From NCBI RefSeq assembly GCF_009829945.1, contig NZ_SZZT01000001.1:277215-341214 (forward strand): a DNA stretch of 64,000 nt, given 5' to 3'. Of the stretch, positions 63,344 to 64,000 are shown piece after piece. The position numbers and the translations under genes were made by a program. Below the pieces are notes generated by a model. That model was not told the DNA's origin and did not search any database. It was given only the letters and a program-made list of their open reading frames with translations. The stretch is from Pantoea sp. SoEX (lineage in GTDB: Bacteria; Pseudomonadota; Gammaproteobacteria; Enterobacterales; Enterobacteriaceae). The stretch's first letter is position 1. Every line of letters begins with the position of its first letter.

Positions 63344-64000
63344 ATGAGGAAAATAATTAATAAAATATTCATATCACTAATGATATTGATGGTAACTAGT
63401 TGTAGTATGGAATCGTTTCGTATTTATCATGCACCACTAGGATTTAGGGAAATAATTATCGAAAATCAGCAAAAACATAATCCAATTTTAAGTGATCTAT
63501 ATGAAGGATTATTATATAATCGTGTTAAAATAATGGAAGATACGTTGCAAAATCGTAAAAAATTTCCTGTTTTGATATTTAATTATCCTTTATTAGAACA
63601 CTACGGTACTGCTATTCATCTTGGAGATGACGGATTTCCATTAAATTGTCAATTTGTATTTAAGGTAAAGGCCAGTTTTAAATTACCTGGAGATGGTATT
63701 TTTCATCCAATATTTGTTAATAGTAATAATTCTCTCTGTCATTATTTTGGTAGTTTTAAAAAAAATTATCCTTTGATCATTAAAGAGATAAATAAACATA
63801 CTGCTCATGTGCTTATGAATAAATTATTTTATACATATAAATCAAAAGTTAAAGTTAAGAGAGTAGTATTAAATTCGACAATCAGCAAGTTTTTACATTT
63901 TATAAGGCATGGTTTCAGCAGCAAGTTATCGAAAACTCCTATAGTTCATAAAGCTACGAATCCTATAGTTCATAAAGCTACGAATCCTATAGTTCATAAA
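63344..64000 (+). CDS. lptE: LPS-assembly lipoprotein LptE (partial, runs off window)
   Basis: LptE plugs the LptD barrel that inserts lipopolysaccharide into the outer membrane. From ATG 63344 the frame is open for 219 codons to the window end. It has a lipoprotein signal with acylated Cys20 ('VTSC'). The middle matches LptE in layout: 'KFPVLIFNYPLLEHYGTAIHLG' region and 'QFVFKVKASFKLPGDGIFHPI' region correspond to the E. coli strands ending in 'VLIPGRDIYPI'. The position directly after leuS is the E. coli order. The protein is already longer than E. coli LptE (193), and its tail is an 8-residue repeat (Pro-Ile-Val-His-Lys-Ala-Thr-Asn). GGGA before the ATG is the ribosome site. Confidence 0.85.
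   Translation, partial: MRKIINKIFISLMILMVTSCSMESFRIYHAPLGFREIIIENQQKHNPILSDLYEGLLYNRVKIMEDTLQNRKKFPVLIFNYPLLEHYGTAIHLGDDGFPLNCQFVFKVKASFKLPGDGIFHPIFVNSNNSLCHYFGSFKKNYPLIIKEINKHTAHVLMNKLFYTYKSKVKVKRVVLNSTISKFLHFIRHGFSSKLSKTPIVHKATNPIVHKATNPIVHK
63938..64000 (+). repeat. In-frame 24-bp tandem repeat in the lptE tail
   Basis: Unit CCTATAGTTCATAAAGCTAC followed by GAAT is perfect at 63938-63961 and 63962-63985, and again for the 15 bases to the window end (63986-64000). Because 24 is a multiple of three, the frame stays open and each unit adds Pro-Ile-Val-His-Lys-Ala-Thr-Asn. The array continues beyond the window, so its copy number is unknown. Confidence 0.95.

Overview
The window is a strongly AT-rich piece of a reduced enterobacterial (gammaproteobacterial) chromosome. 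Nearly every gene has a clear E. coli counterpart of about the same length, and long blocks keep E. coli gene order. Genes that separate these neighbours in E. coli (for example matP, fabA, msbA/lpxK/kdsB, fur, ybeZ, moaABC) are missing, spacers are long and almost pure A/T, and one decaying pseudogene (asnB) is visible. No phage, insertion sequence, CRISPR or plasmid gene was seen. This is the pattern of an obligate or nearly obligate insect symbiont that still makes B vitamins. The genus cannot be fixed from the window alone.

Layout. 0-21.3 kb: tusE, ompA, lonH, pqiABC, pyrD, asnS, ompF, aspC, gloC, ycaR, ihfB, rpsA, cmk, aroA, serC, serS, in the order of the E. coli 21-23 min region read backwards. 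21.5-31.5 kb: dps, ompX, hns, moeB, moeA, dacC, nfsA, rimK, infA, trxB. This block runs in the opposite relative direction, which suggests one inversion; hns and yohD sit at non-ancestral places. 32.3-42.2 kb: yohD, ybhL, moaE, moaD, the biotin cluster (bioBFCD with divergent bioA), gpmA, nadA. 42.4-53.7 kb: a complete sdhCDAB-sucABCD operon with divergent gltA. 54-64 kb: fldA, glnS, the asnB relic, a Met-Leu-Gln tRNA operon, miaB, ybeY, leuS and the start of lptE.

How the genes work together. BioC, BioF, BioA, BioD and BioB give the biotin route except the BioH esterase. NadA serves NAD synthesis and SerC/AroA serve serine, pyridoxal phosphate and chorismate synthesis. Citrate synthase, 2-oxoglutarate dehydrogenase E1/E2, succinyl-CoA synthetase and succinate dehydrogenase form an oxidative TCA arm. 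The envelope is well served for a small genome (OmpA, OmpF, OmpX, PqiABC, LptE, DacC, YohD). Three nucleoid proteins (IHF-beta, Dps, H-NS) are kept. Molybdopterin genes are only partly present (moeA, moeB, moaD, moaE).

The most unusual signals are two in-frame coding tandem repeats in outer-membrane proteins: a pure 9-bp array (11 copies) in an outer loop of the porin, and a 24-bp array in the LptE tail that runs off the window. Others are the asnB relic overlapped by a likely tRNA promoter, the inverted dps-trxB block, a 40-bp perfect palindrome downstream of serS, and an ambiguous moeB start. I did not find a wholly new multi-gene system. Comparisons with E. coli lengths, order and strand are from memory and were not computed.
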